Under the pieces are notes generated by a model, which saw nothing but the letters and a program-made list of their open reading frames with translations, was not told the DNA's origin and did not search any database. DNA of 64,000 nucleotides, taken from an uncultured bacterium (GTDB lineage Bacteria > Verrucomicrobiota > Kiritimatiellia > RFP12 > UBA1067). The stretch lies in NCBI GenBank assembly GCA_902779075.1, contig CACZAK010000001.1:1-64000 (forward strand), written 5' to 3'. The position numbers were made by a program, and so were the translations under genes. This document shows positions 8,712 through 17,001 of this stretch, one piece after another. How positions within the stretch are numbered: position 1 is the first letter of the stretch; each line of letters begins with the position of its first letter.

Positions 8712-9512
8712 TCAGACCGATTCAATGCGCTTCTCCACGATCTCATCGCGGATGTCCTCGACGGCCTTCTCCAGGGACTCGCGCACGACATCGAGGGTAG
8801 TGGGAATCTTCTTGCCCTTCTGCTCATCGTCCTCGACCCTCGCCTCGGACGGGGTCGCGTCGCTCGCCGAGATGGAGATCGCGGCCAGCACCAGCACGAG
8901 TGCGGGGTAGTCGAGCTTGGCGAGCAGGGCGGTGAGATCGTCGCTGTATCCCGCGATCTCCTTCTCCGTGTCTCTGATGTCCGCGTCGATCTTCGCGATC
9001 TCCGCCTCCAGCGTGGCGACCTGGGCCTGGGCGGCGGCGAGACGTTTCTGGGCGGCCTCCACCGCAGCCTCGTCGCCGGCCTGCTCGGCCGCCCTCAGAT
9101 CATCCTGCGCGTCGGACTCCAGCTGGCGCTTCGTCTCAATCGCCTTCTTGCGTTCCGCGGACGTGGTCCTCTCGCGCTCGACCGCCGCCTCCAGCGCGTC
9201 GATCTGCATCTGCATCGCGCTGACCTGCGCCTGCTGGGAGGCCGTGAGGTCCGCCATTGCGGAGAGGTGGCCCAGCACCGCGCTCAGCTGCAGGTGGGCG
9301 AGCTGGACCTTCTTGTTCTCCTGCTCTGCGCGGACCTGCGCCAGAAGCTTCTGGAGGTCGCCGGTGATCGCGCTGCTCACGCGCACGTTGTCGCCGCCGA
9401 GGATCGGACGCAGGACGCGCTCAGCGGCGGCCCCCACCCCGCCGCCTTCCGGCGACAGGTCACGCGCCTGCGCCGTCTCTGCGATGATTGCGTTGCTAAG
9501 AGATATATCCAT
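8712..9512 (-). CDS. Coiled-coil protein of the type III locus, candidate secreted translocator
   Basis: This 266-aa protein is mostly one long alanine/glutamate-rich coiled coil (about 55-200), followed by a short hydrophobic stretch YPALVLVLAAISIS (about 203-216) and a charged C-terminal helix. It has no N-terminal signal peptide. AAGGAG stands seven bases before the ATG. It lies between the SctB-like translocator and the SycD-like chaperone, so a secreted hydrophilic protein, needle-tip component or third translocator is plausible. I recognise no family. Confidence 0.6.
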   Translation of the reverse strand: MDISLSNAIIAETAQARDLSPEGGGVGAAAERVLRPILGGDNVRVSSAITGDLQKLLAQVRAEQENKKVQLAHLQLSAVLGHLSAMADLTASQQAQVSAMQMQIDALEAAVERERTTSAERKKAIETKRQLESDAQDDLRAAEQAGDEAAVEAAQKRLAAAQAQVATLEAEIAKIDADIRDTEKEIAGYSDDLTALLAKLDYPALVLVLAAISISASDATPSEARVEDDEQKGKKIPTTLDVVRESLEKAVEDIRDEIVEKRIESV

Positions 9513-9536
9513 TGTTTTTCTCCTTTTTGCAATTTC

Positions 9537-11054
9537 TTAGGCGCGGATCGCCTCCATCAACGAATCGTTTTCTGCGGACAGCACTGCCTGCATGAGCTGG
9601 ATGACCGCCTGGATGACCGTCTCGGCCTGCGAGAAGAGGTCCTTGATCTGGTCGAGCTGCTCGTTGTGCTGCGTCTGCTCCGCGCCTTCCATCGTCGCCT
9701 TGGCCTGCACCATCTGGCTGATCATGTTGCCGGATGCGTTTGCCATCTGCGCGAGGCTCATCTGAAGCTGCTGGATGCCCATCCAGCGGTTCATCATCTT
9801 CTGGGAGCCCATGTACTTGTTGTCCAGTTCCATCGCGCGCTTGGCGAAGTCGTACTTGTTCTGCGCGACCGAGAGGTCGAGGTTCTTCGTGGAGTCGGAG
9901 GCGTGGTCGGCCTTCAACTTTGCCGTGTAGGCGCGCAGGTAGGTGTTCTCCTGCTTGAGGGCCGTCACATCCTCGCCCAGTCCCTCCTTGGTATTGATCT
10001 CGACCTCGTTGGCCTTCAGCTGCGTGTCCAGCTTGTCGAAGAAGCTCTTCTCAATCGAGGCGCGGTTCTGCTTGGCCGCCAGCACCTCGTTGCTCGCATT
10101 GTCGTAGGCGTCCACCTTGGCCTGGATCGCCTCCTGCGAGGCGGGGGGCTGCTGGTTGCGGATGGCGTTCAGCTCGTCGCCCGCCGTGTCCTGCGCCTGC
10201 TCCGCAGTCCGGAGGCGCGTGTCCGCCGCCGTGATGTCCCGGACGAAGTCCGTCTTTGCGGCGCCGAACTGCTGGTTCACCTTGTCAATGATGTTCTGCG
10301 GCGTCTTCGCCGTAACGGACTGGAGGTTCGCCTCCGCCGCCGCCGGGCTGGAGGCGAGCTGCGCCGTCTTCAGGTTTTCCATTGGCGTGTTCAGATTCTT
10401 CGCCGCATTGGTCTGCTGGTCGAACGCCTTGCCCTGCTTGTACATGGCCAAGCCGCTCATGATGCCCGACACGACGGCCGAGGCGAGGCCGAATCCGAGT
10501 GAGATGATCGCCGCGCTGCGGATGTCGGCAGCCTGCTGCCTGATCGAGTTCTGCACCTGCTGGTTCTCGACGAGACGGATCTCGCGCGACGTGTCGCGCT
10601 GCTTCTGGGCCACTTCCACCATGATGGCCATCAGCTTGTAGAGGTCGAAGAGCGCCTTGGACGTGTTCACGGTGTTCGCCGAGGTCGGATTCGCCCCCGA
10701 GGCGGATAGGGTTGCCTCGAGCTTGGCAATCGCGTCTTTCAGCTGCGCGCTGAGCGTACCGTCGGCCGCAATGGCCCCAGAGGCCGACAACTCGGTCGCC
10801 ACTGCCATGATTTTGTCCGCCAGCGTCTTGAGCGCTGCGGTATCCGGCGCCCCGTCGACCGTACCGAGGTTCGGAACGGACACATTCACCGACTGCGTAT
10901 TCGTACCGTCGTTGATGGTAATGGTTATCTGACCTTTATCGAGGTCAATCGTGCCGTTTTTGACGTTTCCAGTACTGTTCGTCTCAAGCAATTTTGCCAG
11001 ATTTTCCCAGTTCTGAATGCCCTGGAGGCTGGTGTTTGTGTTAACGTTGATCAT
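9537..11054 (-). CDS. Type III translocator, SctB (YopD/SipC)-like
   Basis: The frame opens at 11114, but the ATG at 11054 has AGGAG seven bases upstream and lies below the ECF-like promoter, giving 505 aa. The N-terminal 130 residues are polar and Asn/Thr-rich. A single hydrophobic segment lies at 181-204 (AAIISLGFGLASAVVSGIMS), with long coiled coils before and after it and an amphipathic C-terminus. One hydrophobic segment flanked by coiled coils is the hallmark of the minor translocator class. It is longer than typical YopD (about 300 aa), so a SipC/IpaC-like bifunctional protein is possible. Confidence 0.7.
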   Translation of the reverse strand: MINVNTNTSLQGIQNWENLAKLLETNSTGNVKNGTIDLDKGQITITINDGTNTQSVNVSVPNLGTVDGAPDTAALKTLADKIMAVATELSASGAIAADGTLSAQLKDAIAKLEATLSASGANPTSANTVNTSKALFDLYKLMAIMVEVAQKQRDTSREIRLVENQQVQNSIRQQAADIRSAAIISLGFGLASAVVSGIMSGLAMYKQGKAFDQQTNAAKNLNTPMENLKTAQLASSPAAAEANLQSVTAKTPQNIIDKVNQQFGAAKTDFVRDITAADTRLRTAEQAQDTAGDELNAIRNQQPPASQEAIQAKVDAYDNASNEVLAAKQNRASIEKSFFDKLDTQLKANEVEINTKEGLGEDVTALKQENTYLRAYTAKLKADHASDSTKNLDLSVAQNKYDFAKRAMELDNKYMGSQKMMNRWMGIQQLQMSLAQMANASGNMISQMVQAKATMEGAEQTQHNEQLDQIKDLFSQAETVIQAVIQLMQAVLSAENDSLMEAIRA

Positions 11055-11090
11055 TTTGTTGCTCCTTCTTTGAAAAGTTGTTTGGTTGCC

Positions 11091-11120
11091 CCGTATACGC
11101 ACCACCCAAGACAAGGTTAC
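11091..11120 (-). promoter_or_regulatory. ECF-sigma-like promoter of the secretion operon
   Basis: On the minus strand GTAACCTT (11120-11113), 12 bases, then GCGTATAC (11100-11093) and GGGGCAA. Blocks and spacing match those before the SctE-like gene. It stands about 38 bases above the ATG at 11054, at the head of the operon, and is probably its main promoter. Confidence 0.7.
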
Positions 11121-11187
11121 AGAATTTTTTCCAAAATTAATTTCCAGCGTAATTGCGCGAATCGGGGAAGATTTTTACCGGACAGCA

Positions 11188-13011
11188 TCATGCGAACAGC
11201 TCCTGTAGCTTTTCAAGTGTTATTGGCTTGAGGAGGATTCCCGTGAAACCGCTTGCTTCGGGCTGGCCGCGCGCCTCTACGTCGGCGGTGAGGAGATAGA
11301 CCGGGAGGTGCGAGAGCCTTGCGTCGGCGCGGATGGCGTTTACCAGTCCGTAGCCGTCCATCTCCGGCATCCAGAGGTCTGAAAGCACGATGTCGAAATC
11401 GCCATTGCCCTCCAGCACCGCAAGGGCATCGCGTCCGTTCTCCGCCATCACGACCTCGGGCACGCCGCTTTTAGCCAGCATGGCCTTGAGCACCGCGCGG
11501 TTTACGGGGGAGTCGTCCACGACGAGGACGCGGGACGGGGTATGCCCAAAGTGTGCAACCCCTTCCGAATGCCTGGCTGGAGGATCGACAGTTCTGACGT
11601 TTTGGAACGTGACCGTAAAGGTCGAGCCATCGCCGACCTTTGAGGAGATTTCCAGTTTCCCGCCCATTAGCGCGGCGAGCCTCTGGCAGATTGGCAGGCC
11701 GAGCCCCGTGCCGTCGCGGTGGTTCCTGTCTGCCAGCTGGACGAACGGCTGGAGGATGCGGGCGATGTCCTCCTCCGATATGCCCTTGCCCGTGTCCGCC
11801 ACCGAGAGCGACAGCGTGCCGTCCTGCCAGACGACGCGTACCGTGATCGTGCCGTGGTCCGTGTATTTGTACGCATTCGACAGCAGGTTGAAGAGAATCT
11901 GGCGGATGCGCTGCGGATCCACGCTGACCCACGGCATTTCCCCGATTTCGGTTTTCAATGCCAGCGACTTGCGCTGACGTGCGACTTCGCACGCCGCAAT
12001 GATTTCGCGGGCGAGCGTCGGGATGTTGGTCGGCTCCTCGACGATCTCCAGCTTCCGGCTTTCCAGCTTCGAAAGGTCGAGGATGTCGTCCACGAGTCGC
12101 AAGAGGACCTTTCCGCTGGAACGGATGGATGAAATGCAGCGCGAGCGCTCGTCCTCGTCCCCCACGCCCCTTTCGAGCAGTTCGGAAAAGCCGATGATGG
12201 CGTTGAGCGGCGTGCGGATGTCGTGCGAAACGCTTGAGAAGAATAGGCTCTTTGCCTGAGTCGCCGTGCGCTCGGCTTCGAGCTGCGCCTCGTAGCTGCG
12301 CGCGAGCAGCTCCTGCCGGTGCATCTCGTCGCGTTCGTCCTCGACCACGAACACGTGCAGGAAGCAGCATCCGAAGAGACACCCGATCGAGTAGAGCGGA
12401 ATCAGCGGGTCGCAGAGCTGGATCAGGATCGCCGCCGTCATCGAGACTCCGAATGCGAACACCATCTTGTTGTGCCGGCGCGTCTTGCCCTCCGTGCGAA
12501 ACACCTTGTGCAGCGTCATCGCGGAGGCGATTGCGTTGAACGCGGCCAGCAGCGCGAACGCCAGCTGGCGCAACGGCCCGGCAGTGTATACGCACTGGGA
12601 GTCGATCGTGAAGAAAATGCCGGTGAAACCGTTCATCAGAAGTGCGGCGATGAAGAACGCCATCATTCCGCGCCCCGACCACAACAGGTATGCACGCGCC
12701 TTGCCTTCCAGTTCCAGGTACGTGGCCGCGAAGCGCGTCCACGTAAGGACGGAAAGCGCCATGGCGACGAAGAACACGAACGTATCGGCGTATAGGACGC
12801 GCGGCCATTTAAACGCAGCGAACACGCCCCACAGGACGTCCGTGACGAAGAATACCGACAGATAGACGAGGAAATGCCTGAACTCAAGCGCGCCGACATG
12901 CGCCTTGTCACTTGGCCTATTGACAAGCTGATACCAGTTGATTATCAGGTGAACGCACAGCGCGATGCCTGACACGATTGAATAGAAATAGTAGTAGAAA
13001 TAGTTGTGCAT
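11188..13011 (-). CDS. 7TM hybrid histidine kinase with C-terminal receiver
   Basis: This 607-aa protein has about seven TM helices in residues 5-225 and a coiled-coil linker. The HisKA domain carries the phospho-accepting H263 in SHDIRTPLNAIIGF. The HATPase domain follows (about 320-475, with NLLSNAYKYT and GTGLGLPI), and then a receiver with D545 in LSDLWMPEMDG. The 7TM part resembles the membrane sensor modules common in Bacteroidetes, Fibrobacter and PVC kinases, and its ligand is unknown. It is divergent from the REC-PP2C gene at 13339 and lies between it and the secretion operon. It may therefore feed either system through the HPt protein at 15022. Confidence 0.92.
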   Translation of the reverse strand: MHNYFYYYFYSIVSGIALCVHLIINWYQLVNRPSDKAHVGALEFRHFLVYLSVFFVTDVLWGVFAAFKWPRVLYADTFVFFVAMALSVLTWTRFAATYLELEGKARAYLLWSGRGMMAFFIAALLMNGFTGIFFTIDSQCVYTAGPLRQLAFALLAAFNAIASAMTLHKVFRTEGKTRRHNKMVFAFGVSMTAAILIQLCDPLIPLYSIGCLFGCCFLHVFVVEDERDEMHRQELLARSYEAQLEAERTATQAKSLFFSSVSHDIRTPLNAIIGFSELLERGVGDEDERSRCISSIRSSGKVLLRLVDDILDLSKLESRKLEIVEEPTNIPTLAREIIAACEVARQRKSLALKTEIGEMPWVSVDPQRIRQILFNLLSNAYKYTDHGTITVRVVWQDGTLSLSVADTGKGISEEDIARILQPFVQLADRNHRDGTGLGLPICQRLAALMGGKLEISSKVGDGSTFTVTFQNVRTVDPPARHSEGVAHFGHTPSRVLVVDDSPVNRAVLKAMLAKSGVPEVVMAENGRDALAVLEGNGDFDIVLSDLWMPEMDGYGLVNAIRADARLSHLPVYLLTADVEARGQPEASGFTGILLKPITLEKLQELFA

Positions 13012-13338
13012 GACATGCCGTTCAGACGGACTCCTTCCAGTCTTCCAGATTCATTTCACACTATACTATACCTTTTTAGTTGAACGCTGCCGCATATTTT
13101 ACCACGCCATCTGGCGGGAAACAAGCCAATACTTCACACTTTACAGCAAGTGCTTGAATATGGTATCATATTCGCACGCAATAATAGAGCCGACGGCAAG
13201 AAATCGGTAGCGACGAAGCGAAGCCCTCCCAGCGTTGCGCAAAAGGTATGCAACACGGGCGTTTCTGGAGGGTCGGGTTTCGTCTTTGTTTGTATTGTAA
13301 AATTCTTGCCGCAGACTCTTTGGAAAGTGAGTAGAGAA
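13012..13338. other. Divergent intergenic region, 327 bp
   Basis: AT-richer than the flanking genes. It holds the promoter at 13140-13169 for the rightward gene. AAGGAG lies 18 bases upstream of the leftward kinase start, which is too far to be a standard ribosome site. Frames on both strands continue through part of it but lack conserved features. I see no RNA gene. Confidence 0.6.
13140..13169 (+). promoter_or_regulatory. Sigma-70-like promoter with extended -10
   Basis: TTTACA (13140-13145), an 18-base spacer, then TGG-TATCAT (-10 at 13164-13169). Transcription would start near 13176, giving a leader of about 160 nt before the ATG at 13339. The extended -10 form TGG-TAnnnT recurs at other promoters in this window. 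Confidence 0.5.
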
Positions 13339-15018
13339 ATGGAGACAGTGGATCCGCTTGCAAAAAGCTCGGATTTGCAGGGCAAAACGGTGATTCTCGT
13401 CGTTGACGACGAGAAGGTCATCCGCATGTCCGTTTGTGCCCGGCTGAAGCGCGCAGGATACATGCCGGTGTCAGCCGGTTCCGTGGGCGAGGCCACGCAA
13501 ATGCTGAAGTCGCATCCCCGCCTGTTCAGCGCCATCATCTCCGACATCATGCTCGGGGACATGGACGGGTTTGCGTTCCGCGACATTGCGCGCGGCCTGG
13601 ATTCTTCCATGCCGTTCTTCTTCATGACGGCGCTCGACCCGGAGGAGGGGAGCGGCTTCCTCAAGCGCATCCTGTCGGACCCCCTGAGCTTCTACCTGCC
13701 GAAGTCGGCCGGCACGGACGTGTTGCTGAAACGCGTGCAGCGCATCGTGGCCTCACGCCGCGTGGAGCGGTTCATCGAGCGCCAGATCGAGGAGACCCGG
13801 CAGTCGCTGAAACTCGCGGCGCACATCCAGCGGAGCATCCTGCCCGTGAGTTCATTCATGGACGAGCGGACGTTCTACACGGTCTGGTGGCAGCCGAAGG
13901 ACATCGTCAGCGGCGACTTATACGAGGTGATTCCGTCGGGGAAGGACGCCTGCGTGTACGTGATCGGCGACATCCAGGGCCACGGGACGAGCGCGGCGCT
14001 GGCTATGACGGCGGTACAGGCCTTCCTCAAGAACATGGCGCACGCCATCGATGCGCTGGGGAACGGCCCCGTGGAAATCGCCAACCTCCTGCAGGACTTC
14101 TTCCGGGACAACCTGGCCGACGTCTCGTACATGACCGCCCTGATCTGCCATTACGACTTCGCGCTCAACGAGGTCAAATGGCTGAGCTGCGGTGCGCCGA
14201 ACCTCATCATTTCGGACATGGAGCCCGGGGCGGGAGACATTGCAGAGAAAGGCGGACTGCCCATCGGCCTGTTCCCAGATACCGTCTATACGGCCGACAA
14301 CATGGCAACGGCCAAGCTCTCCAAGGACTCCGTGTGCATTGCCATGACGGACGGTGTCTTCGAGCTTTCGCAGGACGAGGACGGCTCAGAAAAGATACCG
14401 GACGACCTCCTTCGCCGCCTGCGCGTTGAGCTCATACAGGAGTCCGTCCGAAATGGAACTGTCCTCGCGGCCGCAAGCAAGTTCATGCACGCCTGCCGGG
14501 AATTCGGTTACGCCTATCTCCAGGACGACGTGACGATCTTCCTATTTGGGCCGCGGAACATCCCGTGGGGAATCTTCGAGGCGACAATGCCGCTCTCGCC
14601 TGCAGCCCTCGACGAACTGTCCCAGAACATGGGCAGCTGGTGCCGCACGGCGGGCTGGAAGGACGACGACGTGAGCCGCGTGCAGCTGGTGCTTGAGGAG
14701 AAGGTGATGAACGTGTACGACCACGGCTTCGACGACGCGGACCGACTGCACGAAGTCGTCGGCGTGCGACTCATCAGGCGGAATGCCAGCGTGGCCGACC
14801 TGTCCGTGTGGGACAACGGCACGCCGGAGCCAAGTCTGGCGGTCGCGGCCGGAGACTCCTCAACCGCCTTCGAGCTGATCAACCGCCAGATGAGCAACCA
14901 CGGTCGCGGAAGGCTTATGGTGCGGGAGCTGTGCTGCGGCATCGAGCGCAAGCTCTACGGACATCTCAACGAGACGATCTACCATGTCAAACTGGCTGAC
15001 TACCAGGAAAAGGAGTAA
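13339..15018 (+). CDS. REC-PP2C-HATPase response regulator (HsbR-like)
   Basis: The ATG at 13339 gives 559 aa. The frame extends 63 codons further upstream, but that part precedes the receiver and crosses the promoter. A receiver (about 15-130; D69 in IISDIMLGDMDG) is followed by a PP2C/SpoIIE phosphatase (about 160-395, with GDLYEV, GDIQGHG and MTDGVFEL) and an RsbW-like HATPase domain (about 415-555, with LEEKVMNVYDHGF). This is the domain order of Pseudomonas HsbR, which switches between kinase and phosphatase of the STAS protein HsbA according to receiver phosphorylation by HptB. The HPt gene follows three bases after the stop, and a STAS gene lies at 17978. Confidence 0.9.
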   Translation: METVDPLAKSSDLQGKTVILVVDDEKVIRMSVCARLKRAGYMPVSAGSVGEATQMLKSHPRLFSAIISDIMLGDMDGFAFRDIARGLDSSMPFFFMTALDPEEGSGFLKRILSDPLSFYLPKSAGTDVLLKRVQRIVASRRVERFIERQIEETRQSLKLAAHIQRSILPVSSFMDERTFYTVWWQPKDIVSGDLYEVIPSGKDACVYVIGDIQGHGTSAALAMTAVQAFLKNMAHAIDALGNGPVEIANLLQDFFRDNLADVSYMTALICHYDFALNEVKWLSCGAPNLIISDMEPGAGDIAEKGGLPIGLFPDTVYTADNMATAKLSKDSVCIAMTDGVFELSQDEDGSEKIPDDLLRRLRVELIQESVRNGTVLAAASKFMHACREFGYAYLQDDVTIFLFGPRNIPWGIFEATMPLSPAALDELSQNMGSWCRTAGWKDDDVSRVQLVLEEKVMNVYDHGFDDADRLHEVVGVRLIRRNASVADLSVWDNGTPEPSLAVAAGDSSTAFELINRQMSNHGRGRLMVRELCCGIERKLYGHLNETIYHVKLADYQEKE

Positions 15019-15021
15019 AAA

Positions 15022-15330
15022 ATGAAGGAATGCTGCAGAAAATACCTGAATGAGCAGTTCGGAGACGACGCGGAGGTAGTAGAAGCGATCTACGCCGAGT
15101 ACGTCACCTCCGTCGACGCCAAAATGGCCGAGGCCGATACGGCACTGGCAGAAGGCGCATGGGACGCGCTAGACAAGGTGGCGCACGCCGTCAAGGGCAA
15201 CTCGCTCGCCGCCGGCGACCAGCAGATGGCCGATGTGGCCATTGCGCTCCGAAACGCCGCCAAGCTGCAGGAACGCGACCAGGCGGGACAGCTCATCGCG
15301 GACATGAAAGCGCTCGCGAAACAGCTCTGA
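15022..15330 (+). CDS. HPt phosphotransfer protein (HptB-like)
   Basis: This 102-aa stand-alone HPt domain has H55 in AHAVKGNSLAAG. It starts three bases after the stop of the REC-PP2C-HATPase gene. Stand-alone HPt proteins shuttle phosphate from the receivers of hybrid kinases to a final response regulator. Five hybrid kinases in the window carry C-terminal receivers and have no other visible partner, so this protein is a natural hub between them and the downstream phosphatase. Which kinases actually use it is inference. Confidence 0.9.
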   Translation: MKECCRKYLNEQFGDDAEVVEAIYAEYVTSVDAKMAEADTALAEGAWDALDKVAHAVKGNSLAAGDQQMADVAIALRNAAKLQERDQAGQLIADMKALAKQL

Positions 15331-15340
15331 CGGCGCAGCC

Positions 15341-16069
15341 ATGGCGAGCCTGCTTGAAAGATCGAAGGACGCCGACCTCGACCAGCTCGTCGAGGAGCTG
15401 GCATCGCGAACCCGCGGGAACCGACGGCGCAGCCTGCGACTGCTGGCGTGGAAGACCACGGTGACGGCGTCGTATGCCACGAAGCGGCTCATGGACATCG
15501 TCCTCAGCGGCGTGGGCATGCTGGTGCTTTCGCCCGTATTTCTTTCAATCGCCGTAGCCGTGAAGCTGTCAAGCCCGGGTCCCGTGTTCTTCACCCAGAC
15601 GCGGGTGGGGCGCTACGGGCGGCACTTCAAGTTCTACAAGTTCCGCAGCATGCGGCAGGACGCCGAGGCGCAGAAGGCGGCGCTAATGTCCAAGAACGAG
15701 TCGAAGGACGGCGTGATCTTCAAGATGAAGGACGACCCGCGCATCACGAAGGTCGGCCGCTTCCTCAGGCGCACGAGCCTCGACGAGCTGCCGCAGCTGT
15801 GGAACGTGTTCATCGGCGACATGAGCCTCGTGGGGCCGCGCCCGCCCGTCCCGAGCGAGGTGCAGGAGTACACGCTCGAGGACCGCAAGCGGCTTGACGT
15901 GATCCCCGGCATCACGTGCCTATGGCAGATCAAGGGACGCAGCGAGATCCCGTTCAACGAGCAGGTCCGCCTCGACAAGGAGTACATCCTCGAGCCGAGC
16001 GTCTGGAAGGACATCGTGATCCTGCTCAAGACCATTCCCGCAATCCTCGGCGGAAAGGGGGCGTACTGA
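15341..16069 (+). CDS. Undecaprenyl-phosphate sugar phosphotransferase (EPS initiation)
   Basis: This 242-aa protein is a bacterial sugar transferase (PglC/WcaJ catalytic unit). A membrane-inserted hydrophobic hairpin (about 46-71) is followed by the conserved core: FYKFRSMRQDAE, DDPRITKVGRFLRRTSLDE, LPQLWNVFIGDMSLVGPRPP and PGITCLWQIKGRSE. The four N-terminal TM helices of WbaP-type enzymes are missing, so this is the short form. It transfers a sugar-1-phosphate to the lipid carrier and so commits the polysaccharide made by the downstream cluster. It shares ATGA with the next gene. Confidence 0.93.
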   Translation: MASLLERSKDADLDQLVEELASRTRGNRRRSLRLLAWKTTVTASYATKRLMDIVLSGVGMLVLSPVFLSIAVAVKLSSPGPVFFTQTRVGRYGRHFKFYKFRSMRQDAEAQKAALMSKNESKDGVIFKMKDDPRITKVGRFLRRTSLDELPQLWNVFIGDMSLVGPRPPVPSEVQEYTLEDRKRLDVIPGITCLWQIKGRSEIPFNEQVRLDKEYILEPSVWKDIVILLKTIPAILGGKGAY

Positions 16070-17001
16070 TGGAGAGCCTCCTCTTCGTGCCGCTGGTCAA
16101 GGACAGCAAATGGGTCCTCGACATCCTGCCGTCCATGAGCCCCGCCGAACTGCCCGTGGCCGGTCGGCGTTTCGTGGACTACGGCCTGGAAATGGCGCAG
16201 AGGGCGCAAGGCACGCTGCTGGAGGTGCTGGACTGGTGCTGGATGGAGCGTCTGGCGAATGACTTCTCCGACCTTGCCTGCACGGGCAGCGCGCTGTTCT
16301 ACGAGAAGGGAACGGGGCCGATTCCACGCGGCCTGGACGACCTCAACGGAATCGACTCGCCGCTCACCCAGTCGCTTTCAGACGGCCTCGTGGTCGTGTG
16401 GGGGCTTTGCATGCCCCTGGACACTACGGCAGAGTCCGAACCAGTATCGGCGGACGACTGCGCGGACACGCCGCTGGGCATCTACCGGCGGGAGGAGGGG
16501 GCGTGGAAGCGCCTCAAGCTGCGGATGTTAACCGTGCGAGGAGTCAAGGACTGGTACAACCTGAACTTCACCGTGCTGCATGCGTCCGATTCTTTCACGC
16601 TTCCGGGCTATTCGGCGGAGAAGGACGTGCGCCTCGGACGCAACGTGGTGCTGGAGCACGGCGTGGACGTGAAGCCGCCCGTGCTGCTGCAGGACAACGT
16701 ATGGTGCGCGCGCAACGTACACTTAGAGGGCGACGTGATCGTCGGGTCCGGTACGTTCATCGCCGAGGGCACGACGCTGAAGCGGACCGTCGTGTGCGGC
16801 AACACGTACATCGGAACGGAACTGGACCTGGACGGGAAGATCGTGGCCGGCAACCGCATCATCGACGCAGAGACGGGCGTGTGGACGGACGTGGAGGACG
16901 AAGGCATTGCCCGCCGCATCCGCAGCCGTCTCGGCGTCCTGGGCTGGCTGCGCGCCCTGTGGAGCTTCCTGCTCGGCAGGTCGCGCGGGAGGAGGTACTG
17001 A
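16069..17001 (+). CDS. Left-handed beta-helix (hexapeptide-type) protein of the EPS operon
   Basis: The ATG overlapping the previous stop gives 310 aa. The N-terminal half is alpha/beta without a recognised motif. The part around residues 185-270 shows hexapeptide-like periodicity (LGRNVVLEHGV, LQDNVWCARNVHLEGDVIVG, TLKRTVVCGNTYIG), as in the C-terminal domains of sugar nucleotidyltransferases and acyltransferases. The C-terminus is basic and hydrophobic. No nucleotidyltransferase GxGxRL motif is seen. ATGA overlaps link it to the genes on both sides, pointing to a joint role with the initiating transferase. Confidence 0.65.
   Translation: MESLLFVPLVKDSKWVLDILPSMSPAELPVAGRRFVDYGLEMAQRAQGTLLEVLDWCWMERLANDFSDLACTGSALFYEKGTGPIPRGLDDLNGIDSPLTQSLSDGLVVVWGLCMPLDTTAESEPVSADDCADTPLGIYRREEGAWKRLKLRMLTVRGVKDWYNLNFTVLHASDSFTLPGYSAEKDVRLGRNVVLEHGVDVKPPVLLQDNVWCARNVHLEGDVIVGSGTFIAEGTTLKRTVVCGNTYIGTELDLDGKIVAGNRIIDAETGVWTDVEDEGIARRIRSRLGVLGWLRALWSFLLGRSRGRRY

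Noticed and set aside
13150..13338. 63-codon N-terminal extension of the REC-PP2C-HATPase gene
   Set aside because: It begins inside the promoter spacer, before the -10 element, and adds low-quality sequence before a receiver that normally starts near the N-terminus.
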